NCBI RefSeq assembly: GCF_000721075.1
Contig: NZ_JOEQ01000040.1
Location: forward strand, 1-64,000
Direction of reading: 5' to 3'
Origin: Streptosporangium amethystogenes
Lineage (GTDB): Bacteria; Actinomycetota; Actinomycetes; Streptosporangiales; Streptosporangiaceae
Length of the DNA: 64,000 nucleotides
Shown: positions 28,966-37,733 of the stretch, in pieces
Numbering within the stretch: position 1 is the first letter of the stretch
Layout of the letters: the number at the start of each line of letters is the position of its first letter
The notes under the pieces: generated by a model
The model's input: the letters and a program-made list of their open reading frames with translations, nothing else
Told to the model about the DNA's origin: nothing
Databases searched by the model: none
Program-made: the position numbers and the translations under genes

Positions 28966-29759
28966 TTGACCCCTCCGAAGGTGAGCCCCGCCACGTAGTA
29001 GCGCTGCAGTCCGGCCAGCAGCAGGAACGGCGGCACGGCGGTGACCAGGGCGGCGGCGGTCATGAGGTGGTAGTTGAAACCGTGCTCGCTCTGGAAGTTG
29101 GCCAGTCCCACGGGCAGCGACCACAGCGCGGGGTCGTTGGCGACGATGAGCGGCCAGAGCAGGTTGTCCCACTGGGCGAGGAAGTGGATGAGGAAGAGCG
29201 TCACCAGCGCCGGCCGCAACAGCGGAAGCGCCACCCGGAGGAAGATGCGCAGTTCCCCCGCCCCGTCGACGCGCGCCGCGAAGATCAGCTCTTTGGGGAC
29301 GCCGAGGGCGAACTGGCGGACCAGGAAGACGCCGAAGGCACTGATCATGCCGGGGACGATCACTCCCTGGATGGTGTTCACCCAGCCCAGCTCCTTGACG
29401 ATCAGGAACACCGGAATGATCATGACCATCGGGGCGAGCGCGAGCGTGCCGACCACGAGCACGAACAGCACGCGCCTGCCGGGAAAGGACAGCTGGGCCA
29501 GGGCGTAGCCCGCAGCCGAGGAGAAGAGCACGTCCAGCGCCCCGCTGCCGACGCAGTAGATCACACTGTTGCGGAAGTAGACGGGGAAGCCCTCGCCCGC
29601 GAACAGCTCGGCGAGGTTCTCCGGCAGGTGGAAGCCGTTGAAGACCAGCCCGCCGAGGTCGGTGTCGTCGGGAGCGGAGGCGACCACGAGCATCACGTAG
29701 ATCGGCAGCAGCATCGCGGCCACGGCGCTCAGCAGCCAGACGGTCCGGAGCACCCTCAT
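28962..29759 (-). CDS. ABC transporter permease, MalG type
   Basis: A 265-residue inner-membrane permease of a CUT1-type sugar or oligosaccharide importer with six hydrophobic helices. The cytoplasmic coupling loop carries an EAA-like motif (AARVDGAGELRIFLRVALP) that binds the ATPase. The ATG at 29759 overlaps the stop of the preceding permease (ATGA). No ATP-binding subunit is encoded in the operon; actinomycete importers of this class often share one MsiK-type ATPase. Confidence 0.92.
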   Translation of the reverse strand: MRVLRTVWLLSAVAAMLLPIYVMLVVASAPDDTDLGGLVFNGFHLPENLAELFAGEGFPVYFRNSVIYCVGSGALDVLFSSAAGYALAQLSFPGRRVLFVLVVGTLALAPMVMIIPVFLIVKELGWVNTIQGVIVPGMISAFGVFLVRQFALGVPKELIFAARVDGAGELRIFLRVALPLLRPALVTLFLIHFLAQWDNLLWPLIVANDPALWSLPVGLANFQSEHGFNYHLMTAAALVTAVPPFLLLAGLQRYYVAGLTFGGVK

Positions 29760-30685
29760 TCGTCCCCACCCCTCAGGAAGCCGAACTGGACGATCGAGAC
29801 GACCAGCATCGCGACCAGCAGCGTCATGGCCAGTGCGGAGGCATAGCCCATGTGCTCGTAGGGGAAGGCGTTGGCCCAGATGTAGTAGGGCAGCACCTGG
29901 GTGGCGTCGGCCGGGCCGCCGCCGGTGAGCAGGAAGGCGGGCACGAAGGCCTGCATCGATCCGGCGACGGAGATGACCAGCACGAACAGCAGGGTCCTGC
30001 GGAGCAGCGGGACGGTGATCCTGCGGAACGTGGTGACGGGCCCGGCACCGTCGATCGCCGCGGCCTCGTACACCTCCCGGGGCAGTGCCTGCAACCCAGC
30101 CGTCAGGATGATGACGAACAGCCCCAGGCTCTTCCAGACGACCATGACGACCAGCGCCCAGATCGCCAGATCCGAGCCGGTCAGCCACGACTGCGGCTCG
30201 ATGCCGACGGCGCCGAGCAGCGTGTTCGCCAGCCCTCGGTCGGAGTAGATGATGACCCACACCATCGACGTCGCGGCCAGCGGCATCACCGCGGGCACCA
30301 TGACCAGCGAGCGGAGCACGCGGTTGAGGCGACCGGGCCCGCTGAGCGGCACCGCGACGAGCAGTGCGAGCAGGATGGTCGGCAGGACCGTGAAGACCGT
30401 GTAGACGACGGTGATCCACGCCGAGTTCCAGACCCCGGGGTCCTGGAGCATCCGCGCGTAGTTGTCCAGCCCGATCCACCGTGGGGCACCGGCCATCTCG
30501 TAGTCGGTGAAGCTGAGGTACACGGCACCGCAGAACGGCACGAGCCAGAAGACGACGAAGAAGACGGCCACCGGGATCGTCAGCACGATCCCGGCCCCCG
30601 CCTCCCGGCGCGACCTGCCGCGCCCGCCTTTCCCCGGTCCCGGCGAGACCGCGGGTGCCTCGACGGTCTTCGTGGTCAGGGTCAT
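29756..30685 (-). CDS. ABC transporter permease, MalF type
   Basis: A 309-residue permease partner with a hydrophilic N-terminal tail and six hydrophobic helices. It has the sugar-permease features SFTDYEMAGAPRWIGLDNY and the EAA loop YEAAAIDGAGPVTTFRRITV. It starts 82 nt after the solute-binding protein gene and runs into the second permease by an ATGA overlap. No sugar specificity can be deduced. Confidence 0.93.
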   Translation of the reverse strand: MTLTTKTVEAPAVSPGPGKGGRGRSRREAGAGIVLTIPVAVFFVVFWLVPFCGAVYLSFTDYEMAGAPRWIGLDNYARMLQDPGVWNSAWITVVYTVFTVLPTILLALLVAVPLSGPGRLNRVLRSLVMVPAVMPLAATSMVWVIIYSDRGLANTLLGAVGIEPQSWLTGSDLAIWALVVMVVWKSLGLFVIILTAGLQALPREVYEAAAIDGAGPVTTFRRITVPLLRRTLLFVLVISVAGSMQAFVPAFLLTGGGPADATQVLPYYIWANAFPYEHMGYASALAMTLLVAMLVVSIVQFGFLRGGDE

Positions 30686-30767
30686 CGGGTGCCCGCCACG
30701 TCACTTCGGACCCGGTACGACCGGCCCGGACAACCGGCCGGACGGCCCGCATGCCCGGTGTCCGCGT

Positions 30768-32066
30768 TCACAGCGCGAGCCGTACGGTGGCGTCGAAGTC
30801 CTTGGCCGCCTGGGCGGGCGTGGAGCGGCCGTGGGCCACGGCGTCGCAGGCGCTGGAGGCGGCCTTGGCGAGCTCCAGCGCGGCGGGGATGGCCGGCCCG
30901 AAGTCGGCGTCGGGGATGCCGGAGGCCGCGATCTCCATCAGTTCGGAGGTGCCGCGCGGCCCGGCGTCCCGCCAGCCGGTGGCCGGGATGACGATCCCGT
31001 TCTCCAGGTTGGCCGTGACCGACTCCCGCCCCTGGAGGTAGTTGATCAGGTGCCAGGCGGTGAAGCCGTTCTTCGACGCGGCGGCGACGCCCCAGCCCCA
31101 CGTGTAGGCGGGCACGACGGCCCTACTACCCTCCCAGCGGGGCATGGGCGCCACGCCGTAGTCCTTGCCCGGCTTGAGGGTGTCCTCGCCGAGCCGCTCC
31201 AGCGCGGGACCGAGGAAGGCCCCGCTGACGACCATGGCGGCCTCACCCGAGTAGAACAGCCCGAGCGCGCCGAGCGGGTTGGAGAGCCTGGGGTTGCCGA
31301 TCCCGGCGAAGTACTCCAGGGCCCGGATGCCGTGCTCGGTGTCGAGGGAGGCGCGGGTGCCGTCGGCACTGACCAGTTCGCCACCGCCGCCCTTGATGAG
31401 CGCGGTCAGCGTCATCAGCGCCCACTGCGGGTCGCCGTAGAGCCACTGCAGGCCCACCCGCCGGCCGTCGGCCGAGGTGAGTCTCTTGCTGTGGCCGGCG
31501 ACCTCCTCCCAGGTCGTGGGAGGTTTGTCCGGGTCGAGGCCGGCCTCCTCGAAGCGATCCCTGCGGTAGTACAGCATGGCGGGGTTGAGGTCGATCGGCA
31601 CACCGTACGCCTGGCCGCGGTAACTCAGCGGAGCGACCGTCCCCGGCTCGTACCGTCCCAGGACGGTCGCCACGTCCGGCGCGCCGAACGCCCGGGGGTC
31701 GATGGGCGCCAGCCGCTCCTTTCCGGCGTGGGAGGGGAAGCTCCAGTGCCCGATCTTGAAGACGTCGGGTGGGGCGCCGCCGCCGAAGGCGGTCAGCAGC
31801 TTGGCGTCCAGCTGGGCGACGGGTAGGTAGAGGAGCTTGACGTCCACGCCGAACTCGTCGATGTAGCGGTGCACCAGCTTCTCGAACTGCGGGCCCGTCT
31901 CCTGCGAGCCGTGCAGCCAGACGCTGACCTCGCCGTGCGGCCTGCCATCCTGGGCCTGCCGATCGGGCCGCTCGGGCCGGTCGGCGCCGCAGGCCGCCAG
32001 CACGCTGGGCGCGGCCAGGGAGAGCGCGCCGGCCGCGAGCAGCCGGCGCCGTGTCAGATCCGTCAT
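30768..32066 (-). CDS. Extracellular solute-binding lipoprotein (CUT1 importer)
   Basis: A 432-residue substrate-binding protein. The N-terminus has twin arginines (TRRRLLAAGAL) and a lipobox ending SVLAAC, so it may be a Tat-exported lipoprotein anchored outside the membrane. Downstream segments such as EVSVWLHGSQETGPQFEKLV and DVFKIGHWSF fit cluster-1 sugar-binding proteins. The ATG at 32066 is preceded by AGGAG with 7-nt spacing; the frame upstream to 32132 is not needed. It is the first gene of the operon running to the carboxylesterase, and the promoter should lie in the 285 bp upstream. Confidence 0.92.
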   Translation of the reverse strand: MTDLTRRRLLAAGALSLAAPSVLAACGADRPERPDRQAQDGRPHGEVSVWLHGSQETGPQFEKLVHRYIDEFGVDVKLLYLPVAQLDAKLLTAFGGGAPPDVFKIGHWSFPSHAGKERLAPIDPRAFGAPDVATVLGRYEPGTVAPLSYRGQAYGVPIDLNPAMLYYRRDRFEEAGLDPDKPPTTWEEVAGHSKRLTSADGRRVGLQWLYGDPQWALMTLTALIKGGGGELVSADGTRASLDTEHGIRALEYFAGIGNPRLSNPLGALGLFYSGEAAMVVSGAFLGPALERLGEDTLKPGKDYGVAPMPRWEGSRAVVPAYTWGWGVAAASKNGFTAWHLINYLQGRESVTANLENGIVIPATGWRDAGPRGTSELMEIAASGIPDADFGPAIPAALELAKAASSACDAVAHGRSTPAQAAKDFDATVRLAL

Positions 32067-32320
32067 GGCTGTTCTCCTGGGGGGTGATCCCGTACGGCGG
32101 GCACCGCGCGGGATGAGGTGGTCGCCGAACATCTGGGGCGGATGCCTCTTTTCACGTGTTGTGCGGGTGTGGCTCGGTAGAGTCGGGGTGTTCCGCGATA
32201 ACCAGGTGGGGCGTGTTCGTTCGAACGCGGCGGGGCGTACCGTGTCTGCGCGGGGAGGCTTCGGAAGTGTCCGGGCCGATGAACCGCGAACCGACGGATC
32301 CGACCATCAGGTCGGGTGCT

Positions 32321-32355
32321 GGAATCCCCGGCTTTCAAGCCGGGGAGGACGTCAA
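32321..32355 (+). repeat. IS200/IS605-type right-end hairpin, solo
   Basis: A perfect 9-bp stem, CCCCGGCTT/AAGCCGGGG with a 2-nt loop (32326-32345), is preceded by GGAAT and followed by GGAGGACGTCAA. This arrangement resembles the right end of actinobacterial IS605/TnpB elements (hairpin then GGAGGATGTCAA), as I recall it. No tnpA or tnpB gene adjoins it. The stop codon of the alpha/beta hydrolase gene (32352-32354, opposite strand) lies inside the motif. It could equally serve as a transcription terminator. The rest of the 285-bp gap between the hydrolase and the solute-binding protein gene shows only an 8-bp palindrome, GTTCGAAC, at 32219-32226. Confidence 0.5.
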
Positions 32356-33227
32356 GGGAGGTTCTTGGCGGCCTGGTGCTGCCAGGCCGTGTTGGCGGTG
32401 AACTCGGGGGCGCTCCCGGCGAAGGCGCCTCGGGCGTAGGCGTCGTCCTGGAGGCGGTACATCAGCCAGGCCGTCAGGTAGCCGAGGAAGCCGCCGCCGG
32501 TGCCCTGGATGTCGTTGTGACCCGCGCCCTTCAGCAGTGCCATGGCCGCCGCCCCGGGCACCTGGTCGTAGTAGCCCCGCAGCGCCGAGGCCGGTGAGAT
32601 CAGCCAGTCGTTGCCCCCGCTCATGAACAGGACGGGGCAGACCAGCTGGGAGACCTGAAACTGGTCGCCGGCCCCCACCCAGAGCTGTGCGGGCAATGCG
32701 ATCGGCACGGCCGTGGTGACGAGCCCCGCGGAGAGGTTGGCCGCGTTGACCGTGCCGCCCGCGCCCTGGGAGTGCCCGGCGGCGCCGACCCTGGTGGCGT
32801 CGAGCCTCTGATGGAACGGGCTCGCGGGGTCGGCGTTCCTCGCCACCAGGTATCGCGCGGCGGCGAGTATCTCGGTGCCCGTCCCGGTGGTCGTGTCGGT
32901 GGAGGCGATCACGGTGAAGCCCCAGGAGGCGAGCTGGTCGAGCACGCCGGGGTAGAGGGCGGGGGTGGCGTGGGAGCCGTTCCCCCAGGTGACGATCGGG
33001 TGCCGGAAGCCGCCGGCGCCGAGGTCCGCCGGGTGGTGCAGCCGGTAGGTTCCCGAGGCGTCGCCCGCGTCGGAGGCGGTGACCGCCCAGGGGCCTCGGA
33101 CCGCGTAGTGCGACTCGATCGTGCCGGCCGCCACCGCCTGGGTGGTCCGCGACACGAGGCCCGCCGACAGCAGCCCGACCGCCGCCGCGCGCAGGACCCG
33201 CCGCCGGGACATGCCCTTGTCTTCCAT
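32352..33227 (-). CDS. Tat-exported alpha/beta hydrolase (dienelactone hydrolase/chlorophyllase-like)
   Basis: A 291-residue predicted secreted esterase. The N-terminus has a Tat signal (MSRRRVLRAAAVGLLSAGL) cleaved before AAGTIES. The catalytic parts are the nucleophile elbow AGHSQGAGGT and the His in LLKGAGHNDIQG, with an Asp expected near GGNDWLIS. A core such as RHPIVTWGNGSHATPALYP resembles PF12740-like lipases and polyester hydrolases. ATG 33227 has GAGG 5 nt upstream, better than the GTG six bases before it. It is divergent from a TetR gene with an operator between them, so it is probably its target. The C-terminus runs into an IS605-like end, so the tail may have been trimmed. Confidence 0.85.
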   Translation of the reverse strand: MEDKGMSRRRVLRAAAVGLLSAGLVSRTTQAVAAGTIESHYAVRGPWAVTASDAGDASGTYRLHHPADLGAGGFRHPIVTWGNGSHATPALYPGVLDQLASWGFTVIASTDTTTGTGTEILAAARYLVARNADPASPFHQRLDATRVGAAGHSQGAGGTVNAANLSAGLVTTAVPIALPAQLWVGAGDQFQVSQLVCPVLFMSGGNDWLISPASALRGYYDQVPGAAAMALLKGAGHNDIQGTGGGFLGYLTAWLMYRLQDDAYARGAFAGSAPEFTANTAWQHQAAKNLP

Positions 33228-33244
33228 GGTCACCTCACCGATTC

Positions 33245-33268
33245 TTTGGAGACGTGAACGTCCCCAAA
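33245..33268. promoter_or_regulatory. 24-bp inverted repeat, likely TetR operator
   Basis: Arms TTTGGAGACGT (33245-33255) and ACGTCCCCAAA (33258-33268) pair in 10 of 11 positions around a 2-bp centre. It sits between the divergent hydrolase and TetR genes, 18 bp from the hydrolase ATG and 26 bp from the TetR ATG, so binding would cover both start regions. Confidence 0.75.
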
Positions 33269-33293
33269 CAGAGGGAAGTACGATCTGTGATTG

Positions 33294-33974
33294 ATGTCAA
33301 GACAGGATCGAAAGAAAATTCCGGAGGGTGAGCCCCTCCCCCGCGGCCGTCACGGGCTGCCCCCAGAAGTGGTCCGCACCTCGCAGCGCGACCGCCTGAT
33401 CCAGGCGATGCTGCTACTGGTCGCGGCCCGGGGGTACGCCGCCACGACCGTGCCCGATGTGATCGCCGCCGCGCGGGTCTCGCGCAACGCCTTCTACGCC
33501 AACTTCCATGACAAGGAGGCCTGCTTCCTCGCCCTGTGCGAACGGGACCTGTCCGGCGTGGTCGAGACGATCCTGTCCGCGGCCGAGGGCACCGGCCACG
33601 ACTGGGTCGCCGCCGTCCGCCAGGGCCTGTACGCCTACCTGCGGTGGTGGCAGGACCGTCCCGAGTACGCCCGCGCCTACTTCGTCGAACTCCCCGCGGC
33701 GGGCCGGCGGGCGATGGACCAGCGCGACCGCGCCTACCTGCCCTTCCTGGAGATGCTGCGCGCCCTCGCCGCGCGGGCCAGGGCGGAGACCCCCTCCCTG
33801 GGACCGGTCAGGGAGAGCGTGCCCTCCCTGATCGTCTTCGGCGTCACCGAGTTCATCGCCGCCGCGGTGCGCGCGGGGAACGCGGAGCGGCTGTCCGCAC
33901 TGGAGGAGGACCTGCTGCACTACACGGTCACGCTGCTCGCCGACCGCGCGACGGCCGACAGGGCACTCGGCTGA
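33294..33974 (+). CDS. TetR-family transcriptional regulator
   Basis: A 226-residue regulator. The N-terminal HTH (about residues 30-75) reads RDRLIQAMLLLVAARGYAAT, then VPDVIAAARVSRNAFYANFH, the typical TetR recognition helix. The helical C-terminal ligand domain (about 90-225) is unique in sequence. The ATG at 33294 is assumed; AGGGAAG lies about 15 nt before, so a downstream start cannot be excluded. It should bind the 33245-33268 palindrome, controlling itself and the secreted hydrolase. The effector may be a product of that esterase (inference). Confidence 0.9.
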   Translation: MSRQDRKKIPEGEPLPRGRHGLPPEVVRTSQRDRLIQAMLLLVAARGYAATTVPDVIAAARVSRNAFYANFHDKEACFLALCERDLSGVVETILSAAEGTGHDWVAAVRQGLYAYLRWWQDRPEYARAYFVELPAAGRRAMDQRDRAYLPFLEMLRALAARARAETPSLGPVRESVPSLIVFGVTEFIAAAVRAGNAERLSALEEDLLHYTVTLLADRATADRALG

Positions 33975-34017
33975 CCCACGGCACCCGCGCCGCGAGGGCA
34001 CGGGTGCCGCGTCCGGG

Positions 34018-36021
34018 TCAGGGCATCGCCCGCACCCCCTCCACCTGGACGTTCCAGCCCGCGGGGAAGCCGGGCGCGCACCCGTCGGGCCCACCGTCCC
34101 AGCCCGCCGCCATCAGCGCGACGGCCGCCAGCAGGCCTCCGTTGCCCGGCAGGTAGAGCGGCAGGATCCCGGGCCACTGCCGGTTGTGACCCGAGACCAG
34201 GTGCGCGTTCTTGGGCGCGTCCATCAACAGCGCGTCGACCGCCTTGCCCGGCTCGCCCAGCCTGGCCGCACACATGGCGAGCATCGGGTAGTCCCAGCCC
34301 CAGGTGCTCGGCAGGTCCCAGGTCTCCAGCACGTCGTCGAGGGTGGCCCGCATGGTCTCCGGATCGATCAGCGGCGTCGCCGGAACCAGGCCCAGTGCCC
34401 CGGTCATCGAGGGGTGGTCCGTCCTGAGCGTGTACGGCTCCACCGCGATGGCCGCGTAGACGCCGTCCCTGACGCACGGCGCGGCCAGCCCGTCCCGCAC
34501 CCTCTCCCACTCCGAGTCCCGGGCGAGGCCGAGACGCTCACGCCACCGCTGCGCGATCTCCAGCCCCCACCACCAGTAGGCCAGCTCGAACGTGGGATTC
34601 CTGACCGTCGCCCTGATCTCCGCGTACGACTCCTGCGCCGGGACCAGCGGCGGACCGAGCACATGGCGGCCGTCCTCCTCGACGGGAAAGGACGCCATGA
34701 ACTCCGCGGTCTCGAAGACCAGGTCCCGGTAGTCGTACAGGGCCTCCGGCCGGACCCGGTAGAGGAGTTCGGCGAAGTAGATCGGGTGCGGCTGCTGCCA
34801 GATCAGGAACGGCCCGATCGTGCTGGGGCTCTCCCTGCCCTCGGGGCCGACCTGCTTGGGCCAGCGGGCCCCGCGATACCCCTGCCCGGCGGCCGTGGCC
34901 CGCGCCGCAGGAAGGATGCTCCGGTACCACGGCATGCTGCGCTCCAGCAGTTCCGGCCTTCCCCACAGCGGGAAGTGCGCCGCGTGCCACCAGTGCATCT
35001 CCAGATGGAACTTGCCGCTCCAGGAGTTGCAGACCAGGCCGGTCTCCTGCGGCGGCAGCGAGCCCGCGCAGTTGACCGCGGTCAGGTACTGCGAGAGGAC
35101 CACGCGCCGCTCCAGCTCGGGCGCGCGCGGGTCCGAGCTGCCCGCGAAGCTCACCGCGCCGCCATCGGTCCAGAAACGGGCCCAGTGCCGGGCGGCGGCC
35201 GCGCGGACCTCAGCGAATCCGCAAAGACCGGACCCCACGGGGTCGAGACCGAAGGCCACGACGAACTCGGTGGCGCCCTCCAGCCGGTAGCGGTGCTCGG
35301 CGATGGGCGTGAGCCGGGCCGGCCCCTGCCAGGCGAGGGCGACATGGTGGCGGTCGCCGTCCAGCACCCGGGTGAAGTCGCAGCGTGCGGCGCCGACGAC
35401 ATGGCCGGTGAGGTGCCGCTCCGGACCGTCCCAGTCGGCGGCCACGTTCCAGGCTTCACAGGCGTACGGAAAGGCGATCGTCACCGCCGCCCCGCCGGTG
35501 ACACGCACCGCCAGCAGGTCGCGTCCGGGATGGCAGACCGTCTCCACCTCGTACGGCACGCCGTCGAGCGTGAACGCGCTGCGCAGCAGCCCGCTCCACA
35601 GGTCGAGCCGCTGATGGACGCCGGTGAGGTCGGTGATCTCCACGTGCTCGCCGAGGTCGAGCCCGATCCTGCCCAGGTCGAGCCGCTGGGGATTGCCGTG
35701 CAGCCACGTACCGGCCTCGAACTCCGGCGCCACCGGACCACCGAAGGTCATCCGGTGCCGGTCGGGATAGCGGGCCCGGCCGTAGCCGGTCATCGCGTCC
35801 TCCAGGGTGAAGCCCCGGGGGTTGGGCATCGTGTGCCAGCCCCACTGCGACTGGGTGCCCAGCGGCATGCTCGCGGCGTGGAAGGCGGGGAAGGTCTGCA
35901 GCCCGGTGACATCTGCGGTGAAGGCGAACTCGCCGTTGCCGACGGTCAGCGGGGACTCCGCGTCCGGCTCGGTCAGCACCACGGCGTGCCGCCGTACCAG
36001 GGCCTCTCGGTCGATGCTCAC
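34018..36021 (-). CDS. Large six-hairpin-type glycoside hydrolase-like protein, substrate unknown
   Basis: A 667-residue protein without a signal peptide. The N-terminus SPLTVGNGEFAFTADVTGLQ begins a beta-sandwich domain, and the second half (from about 300) is rich in aromatic helices: NSWSGKFHLEMHWWHAAHFP, GPFLIWQQPHPIYFAELLYR and TWDLPSTWGWDYPMLAMCAA. This layout fits (alpha/alpha)6-barrel glycosidases or phosphorylases of the GH65/GH95 kind, with candidate acids in EMHWW and WGWDYP. I cannot assign a family. The GTG at 36021 overlaps the stop of the secreted M28-like gene (GTGA); a GTG at 36027 is also possible. It shares a transcription unit with that gene and probably LacI-type control. 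Confidence 0.75.
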   Translation of the reverse strand: MSIDREALVRRHAVVLTEPDAESPLTVGNGEFAFTADVTGLQTFPAFHAASMPLGTQSQWGWHTMPNPRGFTLEDAMTGYGRARYPDRHRMTFGGPVAPEFEAGTWLHGNPQRLDLGRIGLDLGEHVEITDLTGVHQRLDLWSGLLRSAFTLDGVPYEVETVCHPGRDLLAVRVTGGAAVTIAFPYACEAWNVAADWDGPERHLTGHVVGAARCDFTRVLDGDRHHVALAWQGPARLTPIAEHRYRLEGATEFVVAFGLDPVGSGLCGFAEVRAAAARHWARFWTDGGAVSFAGSSDPRAPELERRVVLSQYLTAVNCAGSLPPQETGLVCNSWSGKFHLEMHWWHAAHFPLWGRPELLERSMPWYRSILPAARATAAGQGYRGARWPKQVGPEGRESPSTIGPFLIWQQPHPIYFAELLYRVRPEALYDYRDLVFETAEFMASFPVEEDGRHVLGPPLVPAQESYAEIRATVRNPTFELAYWWWGLEIAQRWRERLGLARDSEWERVRDGLAAPCVRDGVYAAIAVEPYTLRTDHPSMTGALGLVPATPLIDPETMRATLDDVLETWDLPSTWGWDYPMLAMCAARLGEPGKAVDALLMDAPKNAHLVSGHNRQWPGILPLYLPGNGGLLAAVALMAAGWDGGPDGCAPGFPAGWNVQVEGVRAMP

Positions 36022-37607
36022 GCGCACCCCGGCGTGCCCGAGGCACGCTGGGCGCGCATGAACGTGACATCGCCCGCGACGTCCGCCTGTGGCATGGTGC
36101 CGAGGTCGAGCACGACGTCGGTGAAGGCCAGCGACGCCCGGCGCATCACCGCCACGTCGATCGCCTCGGCCCCGAAACGCGGTGAGAAGAGCGTCTTGGG
36201 GGCCGCGATCGGCGCGATGGTCGGCAGCAGGTGCCGGTTGTACGGCGTACCCTCGCCCCCGAAGCCGCAGTGGTGCGGCACGGTGCCCAGGTCGGCCGCC
36301 GACAGCCCCTTCAGCACGGCCGTGCGCCGCACGTCCCAGTACTGGACATGACCCTTGACCAGCTCACGCAGGGGCGTGCTCTCACTGACCGGGACCCAGA
36401 GCAGCTCGGTGAGCGAGGGATCGGCCACGAGCTCCAGTCCGGGCAGCCCTCCGGTGCGGGTGACCGCGTCGTAGCGCCGGGCACCCAGGTGCTCCAGGAC
36501 GACGACCGAGGAGACCTTGCCCTGGTCGTACTCGGCGTCCAGCATGGCCGCCAGCTGCCCCGCGCCTCCCTCACGGACGCCGGGTCCGGTGAGATGCTGG
36601 TAGAGATGGCCGGTGACGAAGGCGAACTGGACCGTACGCGGGCGGCAGCTCACCGGCAGCGACGCCAGATAACGGGCCATCTCCACCATCGTGAGCGGGC
36701 CGTTGTCCCACACCGGGCTCATGCCGTCCGTGTGGCTCTCCACGACGATCTTCTGCTCGCTCACCCCGGGCAGGGTGGCGAGGACGGTGCGGGTCGTCTT
36801 CGGTGTCCATGCCGCGTCGACGGTCAGCACGGCCTCGACCGGCTGCCCTGCGGCGAGCGCCTGCTTGATCCGCTCGCCCTGGTCGACGCCGAGATAGGCG
36901 CCGGGAACCTGGTACGGCAGACCCTCGTAGGGCGCGTACATCCCCTCGATCTGGGCGTGCGGCAGGCGGCTCACCTCCAGCACCCCCGCCGCGCCAGCCG
37001 CGGCGGCGGCCTTGAGGTCGGCGTCGGCTCCGGCGGGGGCCTCCATGGAGTCGGAGCCGAGCAGGTTGATCGTGAGGCCGGGGTCGTACATGTGGTAGCC
37101 GAGCAGGGGCGGATAGAAGAGCAGGTTGGGCACCGTCGACCAGGGCAGATCCCTGACGACGATCTTCCCCGCGGCGTTCGCCGCTGTGATGGCGGTGCCC
37201 GCGGGCAGGTAGGTGAGCGGGGCGGTCACTCCGCCCGGCCCGGTGGAGGAGGAGAAGGGCACGGGCGCGGCGACCGCCACGGCCTGGCCGCCGACGGTCA
37301 GCCCCGTGGCGAGGTCGTCCCAGCGGTCGATCTCGTAGGGCAGTGAGGAGAGCTGGACGCCGGGGACCGCGCCGATCTCGTCCTCCAGCCAGTCGATGTA
37401 GTCGTCGTGAGCGGCCGAGCCGGTCGGCCGGGGACCGAAGTCCTCCTGCCGCTCGGCGAGTTCGAGCAGGCGGGCCTCGCTCGCGAAGCTCGCCGGGTCG
37501 ATTCGCACCGGGCAGGTCGTCGCCTGGGCGGCGAGCGCGGCTCCCGGCAGGGGGACGGGGAAGGTGAGGGCGAGAAGCATCGGTCCGATGAGGATGAGAC
37601 GTTTCAC
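36018..37607 (-). CDS. Secreted M28/PA-type peptidase-like protein, catalytic Glu apparently replaced
   Basis: A 529-residue exported protein. The Sec signal peptide KRLILIGPMLLALTFPVPL ends near ALAAQA. An N-terminal segment with DDYIDWLEDE and a PA-like insert precede the M28 core: VESHTDGMSPVWDNGPL supplies His/Asp ligands, VVLEHLGARRY an acidic ligand, and PHHCGFGGEG a late His. The segment that should hold the catalytic Glu reads FVTGHLYQHLTGPG, with Leu in its place, the same kind of change as in the cytosolic M28-like protein at 27655-28965. GTG 37607 has AAGGAA 6 nt upstream. It lies 126 bp downstream of the LacI gene and is coupled to the glycosidase-like gene. Confidence 0.82.
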   Translation of the reverse strand: MKRLILIGPMLLALTFPVPLPGAALAAQATTCPVRIDPASFASEARLLELAERQEDFGPRPTGSAAHDDYIDWLEDEIGAVPGVQLSSLPYEIDRWDDLATGLTVGGQAVAVAAPVPFSSSTGPGGVTAPLTYLPAGTAITAANAAGKIVVRDLPWSTVPNLLFYPPLLGYHMYDPGLTINLLGSDSMEAPAGADADLKAAAAAGAAGVLEVSRLPHAQIEGMYAPYEGLPYQVPGAYLGVDQGERIKQALAAGQPVEAVLTVDAAWTPKTTRTVLATLPGVSEQKIVVESHTDGMSPVWDNGPLTMVEMARYLASLPVSCRPRTVQFAFVTGHLYQHLTGPGVREGGAGQLAAMLDAEYDQGKVSSVVVLEHLGARRYDAVTRTGGLPGLELVADPSLTELLWVPVSESTPLRELVKGHVQYWDVRRTAVLKGLSAADLGTVPHHCGFGGEGTPYNRHLLPTIAPIAAPKTLFSPRFGAEAIDVAVMRRASLAFTDVVLDLGTMPQADVAGDVTFMRAQRASGTPGCA

Positions 37608-37733
37608 GGGGGGTTCCTTCGCGTCGGAACACGGTGACATGGCGGTCCCTCGCGGGGACCGCTCAACGGGATGCTCGTGCCGGGGCGGGGTGCTTCAGGA
37701 GATCCCGGTCAGCGGCGGGTCGACGCCGTCCGG

